Source: Rhizophagus irregularis (Eukaryota > Glomeromycota > Glomeromycetes > Glomerales > Glomeraceae). From it: DNA of 64,000 nucleotides. The stretch is taken from NCBI RefSeq assembly GCF_026210795.1, contig NC_089431.1:5270001-5334000 (forward strand), in the 5' to 3' direction. This document shows, piece by piece, positions 1-10,117 of this stretch. The notes below the pieces were generated by a model. That model was not told the origin of the DNA and did not search any database. It saw nothing but the letters and a program-made list of their open reading frames with translations. Position 1 is the stretch's first letter. The number at the start of each line of letters is the position of its first letter. Made by a program: the position numbers and the translations under genes.

Positions 1-467
1 AAAATGATTGCAAATATACGATTAATTCTTGTAAACTAAGTTCACTAGCAGCAATCATTACATTAATTATGTCCAAGGTATCATATTCTTTCAAAGAGAG
101 TCTTCCTCCATAAATATATCTACAAAAAAAAATCATCTATTCAGTATTTGCAAAATATCAATCATTTACAGTGTGTATTAAGAAAAAATAAAAACCATTT
201 AAGTTCGTACCTTAAAATTATTGGAAATATCTCTGGTAAAATATTTGGTAATTTAATATGTGTCAAAGTTCCATTATTTTTCTTTTTATTCGTTGACAAT
301 ATTCTTCGTAAATAAGGAGAACGATAATATAAAATAATAATGTGAGAACGGAAAATTTTTACGTCAGGATCATTACCAACTTCAATAGTAATATCATAAT
401 ATTCTTCATCATTTAAAATTTCAAGTAAATTATGTGATAATTTTGGTAAAAAATTATCATCATCCAT
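1..467 (-). CDS. BTB-domain protein, 5' part of a BTB-BACK-TLDc gene cut by the window edge
   Basis: Exon 1 (467-211) starts at MDDDNFLPKL and encodes most of a BTB fold, with the family motifs LLEILNDEEYYDITIEVGND and SPYLRRILSTNKKKN. It ends at a GT donor after AG. Exon 2 resumes at 119 in the matching phase and reads YIYGGRLSLKEYDTLDI, running off the window at position 1. The three intact relatives here (27607-29099, 46275-47766, 58160-59690) have the same exon break, so the missing part should be BACK plus a C-terminal TLDc domain. BTB-BACK proteins commonly act as adaptors for cullin-3 ubiquitin ligases; TLDc domains are linked to oxidative-stress resistance and V-ATPase binding. The specific role here is unknown. 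The visible part has no lesion. Confidence 0.85.
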
Positions 468-529
468 TTTTAATAAATTTTAAATCGTTAACGAAAGGAA
501 TAAGGAAGTAATTAACCCTAATTTATAAA

Positions 530-568
530 TAGTTTACCTTATAATTAACTTTCATATTCTGTGCAACA
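530..568 (-). promoter_or_regulatory. Conserved upstream element of the BTB-TLDc gene (TATA-like box plus GTTGCACAGAATA motif)
   Basis: Read on the minus strand, a GTTGCACAGAATA motif (567-555) is followed by a TATAAGGT-like box near 541-534, about 75 bases before the ATG. The same pair in the same order and spacing precedes the other BTB-TLDc copies in this window. A core promoter is inferred from position and conservation. Confidence 0.5.
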
Positions 569-601
569 ATTTAAATAATGATTAACAAAGCAAGTTCTTA
601 A

Positions 602-914
602 TAGAGGTTGGAACCGTCCAAAAAAACCTTAACCGGTTAATTAACCGGTTAATATAAAAATTTTTTGCTCCGATTTTTGATTTTACTAACACATTTAGTT
701 GAAAGAAGAATATTTTTCATCAATACCATTATTAATAAATAGGAAAAAATTTGGTATTAAAACTTCGAGTTTGGGAACACATGACTGAAATTACCAAGTC
801 TCTGAGCCGCATTAACTAAATCTGACCAGAATTACGGATTTATGGTCAAAATAGTTTTAACCGGTTAACCGATGTCTTAACCGGTCTTAACCGGTTCAAA
901 CCTTCAAACCTCTA
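602..914. mobile_element. Small non-autonomous hAT-like element (MITE) with 8-bp target duplication
   Basis: The 313-bp segment begins TAGAGGTT and ends AACCTCTA, a perfect 8-bp inverted terminus. It is flanked on both sides by the same 8-bp sequence GTTCTTAA (594-601 and 915-922). An 8-bp duplication with TAG-type ends is typical of the hAT superfamily. The subterminal zones carry repeated AACCGGTT blocks in both orientations. No coding capacity is seen, so it must have been moved by a transposase encoded elsewhere. Confidence 0.75.
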
Positions 915-922
915 GTTCTTAA

Positions 923-1650
923 ATCATCCGTCATACAATAAAAGTATGATTTCCAAAATTTAACATTTTACAATAAAATTAATAAAATTTTAATAATATA
1001 TCTAAATTTAATTTATTAAATTTATTAAAAACTGAGTGCTATATCCATATTTATTTCTTAGATATCAACATATCATAGATCTTCTAATAAATATTTGACT
1101 AAGGAAATTTTTGCAAATTTGAAATGATTTGTATCCCTAAATTGAAAGTATAATATCGATAATCATTCGATATAAAGTATTTTACTACACTTCAATAATA
1201 ATTACGACAATCTTTCAAAAATATTAAAAATCGAATATAGCTAAATAAAGTAAATTTAAAATGGAATAACTTTTATTTAATAATTTAAACGAAAGTTATT
1301 CTTGGATAGAAAAAAAAATATGATCCAATTAGAATTATTCTTATGAAATCTTTAAAAAATTTTTTTATTAATATAAACAGGATATTAAACTCGCTGCCGA
1401 AAAAATTATTTTAGTGTTTTCTGATGATGTAATTTGGAATATGTAACATGAAATGACATACATATATCATTTATCATACGAAAATAATAGTGTTTTGAGG
1501 TGCAGAAGTTGCAGGTTAATAATGGATTTATTCAATAACTATTCAATATGTTTCGATTGACAACATAGAAATTTATGCCTCATCATTACATTAGATGTCC
1601 ATAGAAGTGTGAAATCATTGGTAATTTAGAATATTCTATAAGATTGTTTA
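923..1650. other. Intergenic, AT-rich, no gene seen
   Basis: This stretch has stop codons in all frames at short intervals and no recognisable relic. I see only AT-rich spacer. Confidence 0.6.
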
Positions 1651-1915
1651 ATTCATGTGATCCACGAGTCAACTGCAAACGATCTGCAGAAAATGGCGTC
1701 AAATAAAAGTGAAAATCATGTGAAAAAATTATGTAAAAAACAAACTATTTGGATAAATATTATGTATTAAAATATGTTGGTGTTGAATGGGTTTACATAA
1801 AAAGCATTATTTAAGGAACGAAAATCGGGTATCAGAAAAAAATTACTAATGTTCGACATAAATTTGCACCGAAATCATAAATGAATTTTTTGCAGTTGAC
1901 TCACGGATCACGAAT
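1651..1915. mobile_element. Putative 265-bp inverted-repeat element (MITE)
   Basis: GATCCACGAGTCAACTGCAA near the left end is matched by its near-perfect reverse complement near the right end, and similarity extends to the TTAATTC flanks. A TA dinucleotide lies at both outer edges, which would fit a Tc1/mariner-type duplication. No ORF lies inside. The superfamily is uncertain because only one copy is seen here. Confidence 0.5.
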
Positions 1916-2752
1916 TAATATTTTTTTGTCGAAAGTTTAGAGGAAACCTGTATGAATAATTTCAGTTTGTGATGATTTAATGCTTTTTGGTAATAATTCA
2001 AAGTAATGTTACCTTTCATTACTCATACAGGAGTTTTCATTATTCAAGAATGAGCCTGCTTGAAAAAAAATTAAAACCAATTTTTTTTATTATATACAAA
2101 TATCATATAATATAATAAATGTTAGAAATAGCAATGAACAGTACATTTTCTTTTTTATAGAATCAATCAGAGATTTTTTTATTTTATATTAAGTGATAGT
2201 TTGACACTCAACAGCAGAAATGATCGGCTACAAACCAGAACTGTGTTCATCAAAAGTCAACATCAGTACGATATAAAATTCCTTACGAATAAGGCCTCAA
2301 GACCTTAAGTGTATGACAAGTGTTTCAGGGGCCTGTGATTATATCATAATTCAATGGACTTTAATTTGAATTAACCAATCATCAACCATGATTGCTTGTA
2401 TAAAGCTCGGCGTTCTTGTAAGCAAATATTTACGTTGTGCAAATATGCGAAACGCCATGCGACAAAGACTTCGCATTTGATCTTATTGGTTGCACGATAT
2501 TATATAGTCCTTCGTTACACCCCAGACTAATTAAGCAGTTGATTGTTAAATCAAAATATGGTAAAACGATTGGCACCTTTTGTATATGTCGATCACATCT
2601 GAATTAGTGTTTAAAAACAAACCTTAACGGCGGGAAGCGTTGTTTTCATATTAACCTCTTTAATTTTTTTTGTATCTGATGGTATTTTAAATTTTTTCAA
2701 TATATAAATATATACAGTATATAGATAGTGCAGTATCAATATATGTAGTAAA
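1916..2752. other. Intergenic spacer upstream of the modular kinase gene
   Basis: No gene or clear relic is seen. A TATATAAATATATA-type run at about 2700-2715 lies roughly 45 bases before the ATG of the kinase gene and is the likeliest core promoter; this is positional inference. Confidence 0.5.
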
Positions 2753-5700
2753 ATGTCACTCCAATGTAAAAGATGTGGTAACGAATATACAGATAAAGTG
2801 GTTAAATGGTGTAGGTCATGTCAAATAAATTCTCTTAAAAACTATATCATAATCAACGGTAATGAAAAAATTGATGAGTTCATTAAAGAAATGCAATTAA
2901 AGGTTAATTCTTACTATGATATAGTATTTGAATGGATACCATACAGTCATTTTAATAATATTGAAGAAATCAGTGGAGATGGTTATATCACGGTATATTC
3001 AGCAATATGGCATAATAGTCCATTATATTATGATGAACATAAAATTGGATATACGAGATACCAATTTTGCAGAAATAAAAATGTCATATTAAAATGTTTA
3101 TATGACTCGCAAATTATCACTAATAAGTTCCTAAATAAGGTATGAAACTTTTTATTCATTAAATTTAAAGATTTTATAATAACAATTTTTGGTTTGTTTA
3201 ATAATACTAGGTTAATACATATTCGATTAAACGTCAAGATGACACTCGTAAAATATATGGAATATCTCAAAATCCAGATACGAAAGATTATATCATGGTT
3301 CTTGAAGATGGATATTGTGAAAAATGTGATAAAAAACATGATGCAAATCACAAATGGTATAAATCATGTCAAATAAATTATTTAAAAAGAAATTTCACAA
3401 GCTGGACAAGTGGAAATGAAAATATTGATCAAATTATTCAAGAAATGCAATTAAAAATTGAATCTTATAATGATGATATAGTATTTGAATGGATACCATA
3501 TTACCAATTTTATTATATTGAAGAAATTGGAAAAGATGGTTATGTGGAAGTGCATTCAGCAACCTGGGAAGGTAGCCTATTATGCTGGTATAATAAGAAT
3601 ATCCTAAATAACCAGAAAAAAAATCAGTATAAAAAAGTTATTTTAAAACATTTTCGTAACTCGCAAACCGATAAATTCTCAGATAAGGTATGAAATTTCT
3701 CTATTCATTAAATTTTGAAGATCTTTTCAATAACAATTTGGTTTGTTTAATAGGTTAATGCATATTCAATTAAACAACAAGATGATACTCGTAAAATATA
3801 TGGAATATCTCAAAATCCGGATACGAAAGATTATATTATGGTTCTTGAAGATGGATACTGTGAAAAATGTGATGAAAAACATGATGCAATTCATAAATGG
3901 TATAAATCATGTCAAATAAGTTATTTAAAAAGCAATTTCACAAATTGGACAAGTGGAAATGAAAATATTGATCAGTTTATTCAAGAAATGCAATTAAAAA
4001 TTAAATCTTATGATGATATAGTATTTGAATGGATACCATATGATAAATTTTATAATATTGAAAAAATTGGGGAGTATGGTTATATTACAGTGCATTCAGC
4101 AATATGGAGAGGTGGTTTATTACATTATAATGAAAATATACATATACAATATAACCAGAAGGAAAGCTATAATAAAAAAGTTACTTTGAAATTTTTATGT
4201 AATTTACGATATACGACCCACAAATTACAAAATGAGGTATGTAATTTTTATTAATTAAATTTGAAGAAATATTTAATAATATTTTGGTTTGTTTTAATAG
4301 GTTAATGCATATTCAATTAATAATCGAAATAATATTCGTAAAATATTTGGAATATCTCAAAATCCGCAGACGAAAGATTATATTATGGTTCTTGAAGATG
4401 GATATTGTGAAAAATGTGATAAAAAATATACAGATACATTTAATAAATGGTGTAAACTGTGCCAAATAAATTATTTAAAAAGAAATTTCACAAACTGGAC
4501 AAGTGGAAATAAAAAAATTGACCAATTTATTCAAAACATGCAGTTAAAAATTGATTCCTATTATGATATAGTATTTGAATGGATATCTTATAGTCAATTT
4601 AGTAATATCAAAAAAATAAGTAATGATGCAGTGTATTCAGCAATATGGACGGGTGATTTATTATGTTATAATGAAAAAATGAATAATCAAGAAAACCAGA
4701 ATAAAAATGTCGCTTTAAAACGCTTATGTAATCCACAATATACATTTATAGGTTACTATATAAAACTATCTAAGGTATGAAATTTCTTTATTACTAAATT
4801 TAAAAGAACTTTTTAATAACAATTTTGGTTTGTTTAATACTAGGTTAATGCATATTCAATTAAACGTCAAGATGAAATTCGTAATATATATGGAATATCT
4901 CAAAATCCAGATACGAAAGATTACATCATGGTTCTTGAAACTAATGGTAAATTTTGTGAAAAATGTGACAAAAAATTTACAGATATAAATCATAAATGGT
5001 GTAAACCATGTCAATTAAATTATTTTAAAAGTAATTTCACAAACTGGACAAGTGGAAATAAAATAATTGATCAGTTTATTCAAGAAATACAATTAAAAAT
5101 TGATTCCTATGATGATATAGTATTTGAATGGATGCCATACAACCAGTTTGATGATATTAAAGAAATAGGTGAGTATGGATATCTCACAATATATTCAGCA
5201 ATATGGAAATATGATCAATTATGTTATGATGGTGACAAAACTGAATATACAAGGAAAAAATTTAGTAAAAATAAATTTGTCACTTTAAAATGTTTTCATA
5301 ACTCGCAAACTGATAAGTTCTCAGATAAGGTATGAAATTTCTCTATTCATTAGATTAAAGATCCTTTTAATAACAATTTAGTTTGCTTAATAGATTAATG
5401 CATATTCAATTGAAAATCAAGATTATATTTGTAAAATATATGGAATATCTCAAAATCCGCATACGAAAGACTATATTATGGTTCTTGAAGTCAATGGTAA
5501 ATTTTGTGAAAAATGTGATAAAAAATACACGGATATAAATCATAAATGGTGTAAACCATGTCAATTAAATTATTTAAAAAGAAATTTCACAAGCTGGACG
5601 AGTGGCAATGAAAAAATTGATCGGTTTATTCAAGAAATACAATTAAAAATTGATTCCTATGATGATACAGTATTTGAATGGATGCCATACAACCAGTTTG

Positions 5701-8375
5701 ATGATATTAAAGAAATAAGTGAGTATGGACATATCACAATATATTCAGCAATATGGAAATATGATCAATTATGTTATGATGGTGACAAAAATACAAATGT
5801 CACTTTAAAATGTTTTCGTAACTCGCAAACTGATGAGTTCTTAGATAAGGTATGAAATTTTTCTATTCATTAGATTTAAAGATCCTTTTAATAACAATTT
5901 AGTTTGTTTAATAGGTTAATGCATATTCAATTAAAAATCAAGATGATATTTGTAAAATATATGGAATATCTCAAAATCCGCATACGAAAGACTACATTAT
6001 CGTTCTTGAAATCAATGGTGAATATTGTGAAAAATGTGATAAAAAATACACGGATATAAATCATAAATGGTGTAAACCATGTCAATTAAATTATTTAAAA
6101 AGAAATTTCGCAAGCTGGACGAGTGGTAATGAAAAAATTGATCAGTATATTCAAGTAATGCAATTAAAAATTGAATCTTATGATGATACAGTATTTGAAT
6201 GGATACCATATTATCAGTTTTATAATATTAAAGAAATTGGAAAAAATGGTTATGTGGTAGTTCATTCAGCAATATGGAAAGGTAACCTATTATGGTATAA
6301 TGAGAATATCCTAAATTATCAGAAAGTAAGCCAGAATAAAAAAGTTACTTTGAAATTTTTGTGTACTAATAACTCACAATATATCACATATAAATTATTA
6401 ACAAACAAGGTATGAATTTCTCTATTTATTAGATTTAAAGATCCTTTTAATAACAATTTTGTTTGTTTAATAGGTTAATGCATATTCAATTAAAAATCAA
6501 GATGATATTTGTAAAATATATGGAATATCTCAAAATCCGCATACGAAAGACTACATCATGGTTCTTGAAGTCAATGGTGAATATTGTGAAAACTGTGATA
6601 AAAAATATACAGATATAAATCATAAATGGTGTAAACCATGCCAATTAAACTATTTAAAAAGTAATTCCACAAATTGGACAAGTGGAAATGAAGTTATTGA
6701 TCAGTTTATTCTAGAAATACAATTAAAAATCGATTCTTATAAAGATATAGTATTTGAATGGATACCATATAATCAGTTTAGTTATTTCAAAGAAATTTAT
6801 GATAATAACACTAAAATATATTCAGCAATATGGAAGGATGGTCCATTACATTATTATGATAATGTAATGGGATGGACAAGAAAAAGGAGTGTCAATATGA
6901 AAGTTATTTTAAAATATCTACATAATTTACAAGATATTATAGAAGAATTTTATAATGAGGTATGAGATATAAAAATTTCTATAAAATAAGCACTTTCAAT
7001 ATATTAATTTCTTTTTTGTTTGATAGTATAATATTTTATATGGAATATCTCAAGATCCAAATATAAATGGTTATATTGTAATTCAAGCTGAATATTGTAA
7101 AAAATGTGGTGAAAAATATATGGAAGCATTACATAGTTGGTATAATCCGTGTAAAATAGACCATCTAAAAAGTTTAACAAGTTGGACAAGTAGAAATGAA
7201 ACAATTGATGATATTATTAAAAAGGCACAATTAAATAATAGTTATTTTAACAATACATTTGAATGGATATCTTATGATCAGTTTAATGATATTAAAGAAA
7301 TAGGTAAAGGAGGTTTTGCTACAGTATATTCAGCAATATGGAAGGATGGTCCATTATATTATAATAATAATGAAAAGAAATGGATAAGAAAAAGTGGAGC
7401 AAACAAAAAAGTTGCCTTAAAATGTTTACATAACTCACAAAATATCACCAATGAACTTTTACATGAGGTATGGATTTTTCTGGCAGTAATTAAATTATAT
7501 ATATTTTTTAACAAATAATTTATTTTTTATAGGCTAAGGTGCATTCAATGAAAAAATCTATTTATATTCTAAATTTTTATGGGATATCCCAAAATCCAGA
7601 TTCTAAAGAATATATTATGGTTCTTGATTATATAGAAGGTGGAGATTTTAATAAGTGGATGACTAAAAATCATAATAAATTTAATTGGTCATATAAATTA
7701 CTTTCATTATGGAATACTATTAGAGGTCTCAAAGAAATTCATCAAAAACAGATGGTTCATCGTGATTTTCATACTGGAAATGTATTAGTTAAGAATGAAT
7801 ATTGGCCATGTATTTCAGATATGGGATTATGTGGAAAAGTTGATGATATAGATGAAACAAAAATTTTTGGAGTTATGCCTTATGTAGCTCCAGAAGTATT
7901 AAAAGGAGAGAAATATACTCAAGCAGCAGATATATATAGTCTTGGCATGTTTATGTATTTTATAGCCACTGGAAAACAACCTTTTTACAATCGTGCACAT
8001 GATCAATATTTAGTGATAAGCATATGCGAAGGAGTTAGACCCGAAATAAATGAGCCAGAAGCACCAATATGTTATATTGATTTAATGAAGAGATGTTGGG
8101 ATTCAAATCCAGATAATAGACCAAATATAAATGAAATATTTGAATTAATGGAGTTATTTAATGATTCCAAACATAATGAAATTGGAAAGCAATTGAAAGA
8201 AGCAGAAGGATACAGAAAAGCAAATCCCTTATCAATTGAAGTTATTCAGTCAAATACTCATCCACAAGCTATTTATACATCTCGATTACTTAACTCCTTT
8301 ACAAAAAGCCTTTCGAAATACGATAATGTTGATAGTAATTCAGTAGAAATTATAGACTTTACGAAGTTATGCTAA
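2753..8375 (+). CDS. Ten-exon modular protein kinase with nine zinc-ribbon/N-lobe modules
   Basis: I join ten exons, all phase 0: 2753-3139, 3211-3687, 3754-4236, 4301-4774, 4844-5329, 5394-5849, 5915-6409, 6474-6959, 7027-7467 and 7533-8375, giving about 1675 residues. Every donor is AAG or GAG followed by GTATG, and every junction keeps the frame. Exon 1 has a CxxC...CxxC zinc ribbon, then FEWIPYSHF and the first kinase strands. Exons 2-9 each begin with a kinase beta4-beta5/hinge piece (YGISQNP..KDYIMVLE) and run straight into a new zinc ribbon and N-lobe start. Only exon 9 has a canonical glycine loop (EIGKGGFATVYSA) and VALK; exon 10 completes a kinase with HRDFHTGN, DMG in place of DFG, and APEVLKG. 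The kinase half is of tyrosine-kinase-like type. Earlier modules have decayed glycine loops. It could instead be several genes or partly non-functional; transcript data would decide. Confidence 0.8.
3140..7026 (+). repeat. Tandem array of eight ~520-560 bp exon-plus-intron units
   Basis: Successive exon starts are 3211, 3754, 4301, 4844, 5394, 5915, 6474 and 7027, a spacing of 521-559 bp. Introns are duplicated too: each begins GTATGA and most end GGTTTGTTTAATAG. Units starting 4844, 5394, 5915 and 6474 are the most alike, sharing KKYTDINHKWCKPCQLNY-type ribbons. This points to unequal crossing-over or recent homogenisation in the middle of the array. Confidence 0.85.
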
Positions 8376-8661
8376 ATTTTAATACAACTTTATTAAGTTT
8401 TTAATCGAATGAATTGAACATTTAAATTAAAAAAATGGTTAATCAGTGTAAGTTATAATGATAATAATATAACTTTCATAGTTTATTCATATATATTATA
8501 TAATATATACATTTGTTTACCTATTTTTTTATTTCTGAAATTATTGCTTAGTAACGAGTAGATGTAAGCATGTTTTACTATCGTACCGGTAAATTTTTGG
8601 TATCATTTATATAAATATAGCTGTATACTGTAGTAAATTTTCGAATCGTTAACGTGTAGCA

Positions 8662-9217
8662 TGTTAGTGTTACAAAATATTTTTTTATTATATATAGGTA
8701 TAGGTTATTATAGGATATTATAGTTTTAGGTTATATTTAGTTATATTTAGTTTAGTTTATTCTTATAGTTATTGGGCGTATAGACTGAAATCGGAGGCTT
8801 AGAGATGGTGGCTAAGATCAAAGAGGCTTAAACAGGCAAAATTGGCCGGATGGTAAATTTGTCCATTAGTCGATAGAAATATATATACGAATATTACAGA
8901 GGCAGTAATATTGTACAGTATTTGTTAGTTAATAAACCCTGCCGATTTGTTTCCGATTTCTTACAATTCGTTTATTTTATCACAGTGTTCATTATCTTTT
9001 ATTGACCTTTTGTTACATTTCGTTTAATTATCTATATACGATTTAATTCCAATTATAAAAAAATTAATATATACACGTTTTAATAACTTCATTGTTCATT
9101 TACCGATTGCTCATTATTTGTGTACACATTACCCGATTTACTTCACCACTTAATACTGTATTTAACGTCATATTATCTTGCTACTACCTAACTAAACATT
9201 AGAAACCGGGGGTAACA
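8662..9217. mobile_element. Solo-LTR-like element, copy 1
   Basis: The segment opens TGTTAGTGTTAC and closes GGTAACA, giving TGTTA...TAACA ends as in LTRs. The four bases TAGC occur just outside both edges, though a one-base ambiguity remains. A diverged second copy lies at 44982-45601, with shared blocks GGAGGCTTAG, GAATATTACAGAG and CCGA..GTTTTC/TCCGATTTC in the same order. No internal retrotransposon genes are present. The LTR class is inferred from ends and size (556 bp). Confidence 0.5.
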
Positions 9218-9787
9218 TTAGCATGTCTTATTACGGATTGTTAAATTTGGTATATTGTTTGTGTGTTCAATTTACGTTAATCGGGGTGAAATTTAACGTT
9301 TCGCAGTCAATTGGCAATAAATACACAAACACCATAATTGGCAAATCTTATTATATTTTGTAAAAACCGTACCATATATGTAAAAAAAAACTCAAGGAAA
9401 AAGAATAAAATAAAAAAAATCGCATGTTTTATTATTGTAAAAAAGGAGTTTACATTGTACACGCGTCAGATGTGGCTTTATTTTGCGTTTTTTGCAAGGT
9501 TAAACACTACTGTAAAATTATTAAAACTATAAAAAATTTTTCAGAAAAAATGATCACGTGTCTGAGTTTCTTCTAGAAAAACACTTTTACCTTATCACTT
9601 GTCATACATCGTTATATTACCCTTTCATTTATCAACCGATCCTTATATTTCAAACGTCAAAAACCGGTGGTAACAATGACGCTAGCTGAAATTGCTTTGA
9701 CAAATCACGTGACATTGGCGTTGTGAAAAAAAATTTTCTTCCTTTAAAAGTTAATATTTAATATTAAGTTCTAACAAATACTAATTA
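9218..9787. other. Intergenic; possible fragment of another LTR end
   Basis: No gene is supported. AAAACCGGTGGTAACA at about 9659-9676 resembles the 3' terminus of the LTR-like element just upstream (AAACCGGGGGTAACA), so an older truncated copy may lie here. The small open frame at 9338-9532 has no family features. Confidence 0.4.
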
Positions 9788-9820
9788 GGCCGCTCCAACA
9801 AATAGTTTCGTTTAACATCA
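9788..9820 (+). repeat. Left terminal inverted repeat of the 4.16-kb transposon
   Basis: 33 bases starting GGCCGCTCCAACAAATAG, immediately preceded by TTA. It pairs with 13915-13947 with two mismatches (positions 6 and 20). Confidence 0.9.
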
Positions 9821-10117
9821 CATGACATGAAAAAAATAGAGGGGGGCGGGGGTAAAATTTTGTACATATTAAATTTTAAACACATATATAAAGTCACGTT
9901 ATTTTATTATATGTAATGATTGTAACGTTAAGTTTGCGATATTGTATCACAATCGACCACTTGTATCAACACTTAATTTATATTATTAACATGTGAACAA
10001 ATTGTATTTTCTTTTTCTTTTTTCTTTGTTCGATAAAATTTTCTTTTTCTTTCGTGTAGTATCAGTAAATAAAACTGCAGAACTGATGATACTTTTTTTG
10101 GAAATTATATACATCAA

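Noticed and set aside
3295..6965. Separate small genes starting at each MVLE methionine
   Set aside because: The methionine is internal to the conserved hinge (DYIMVLE); each exon is open upstream to a good acceptor and joins in phase to the previous exon.
3211..7026. CRISPR-like or satellite array, because of regular ~540 bp spacing
   Set aside because: Units are coding exons plus introns, in frame, of a eukaryotic kinase family; there are no short repeats with unique spacers.
9338..9532. 64-residue plus-strand frame
   Set aside because: Lysine/isoleucine-rich translation of AT-rich spacer with no homologue inside the window and no splice partner.
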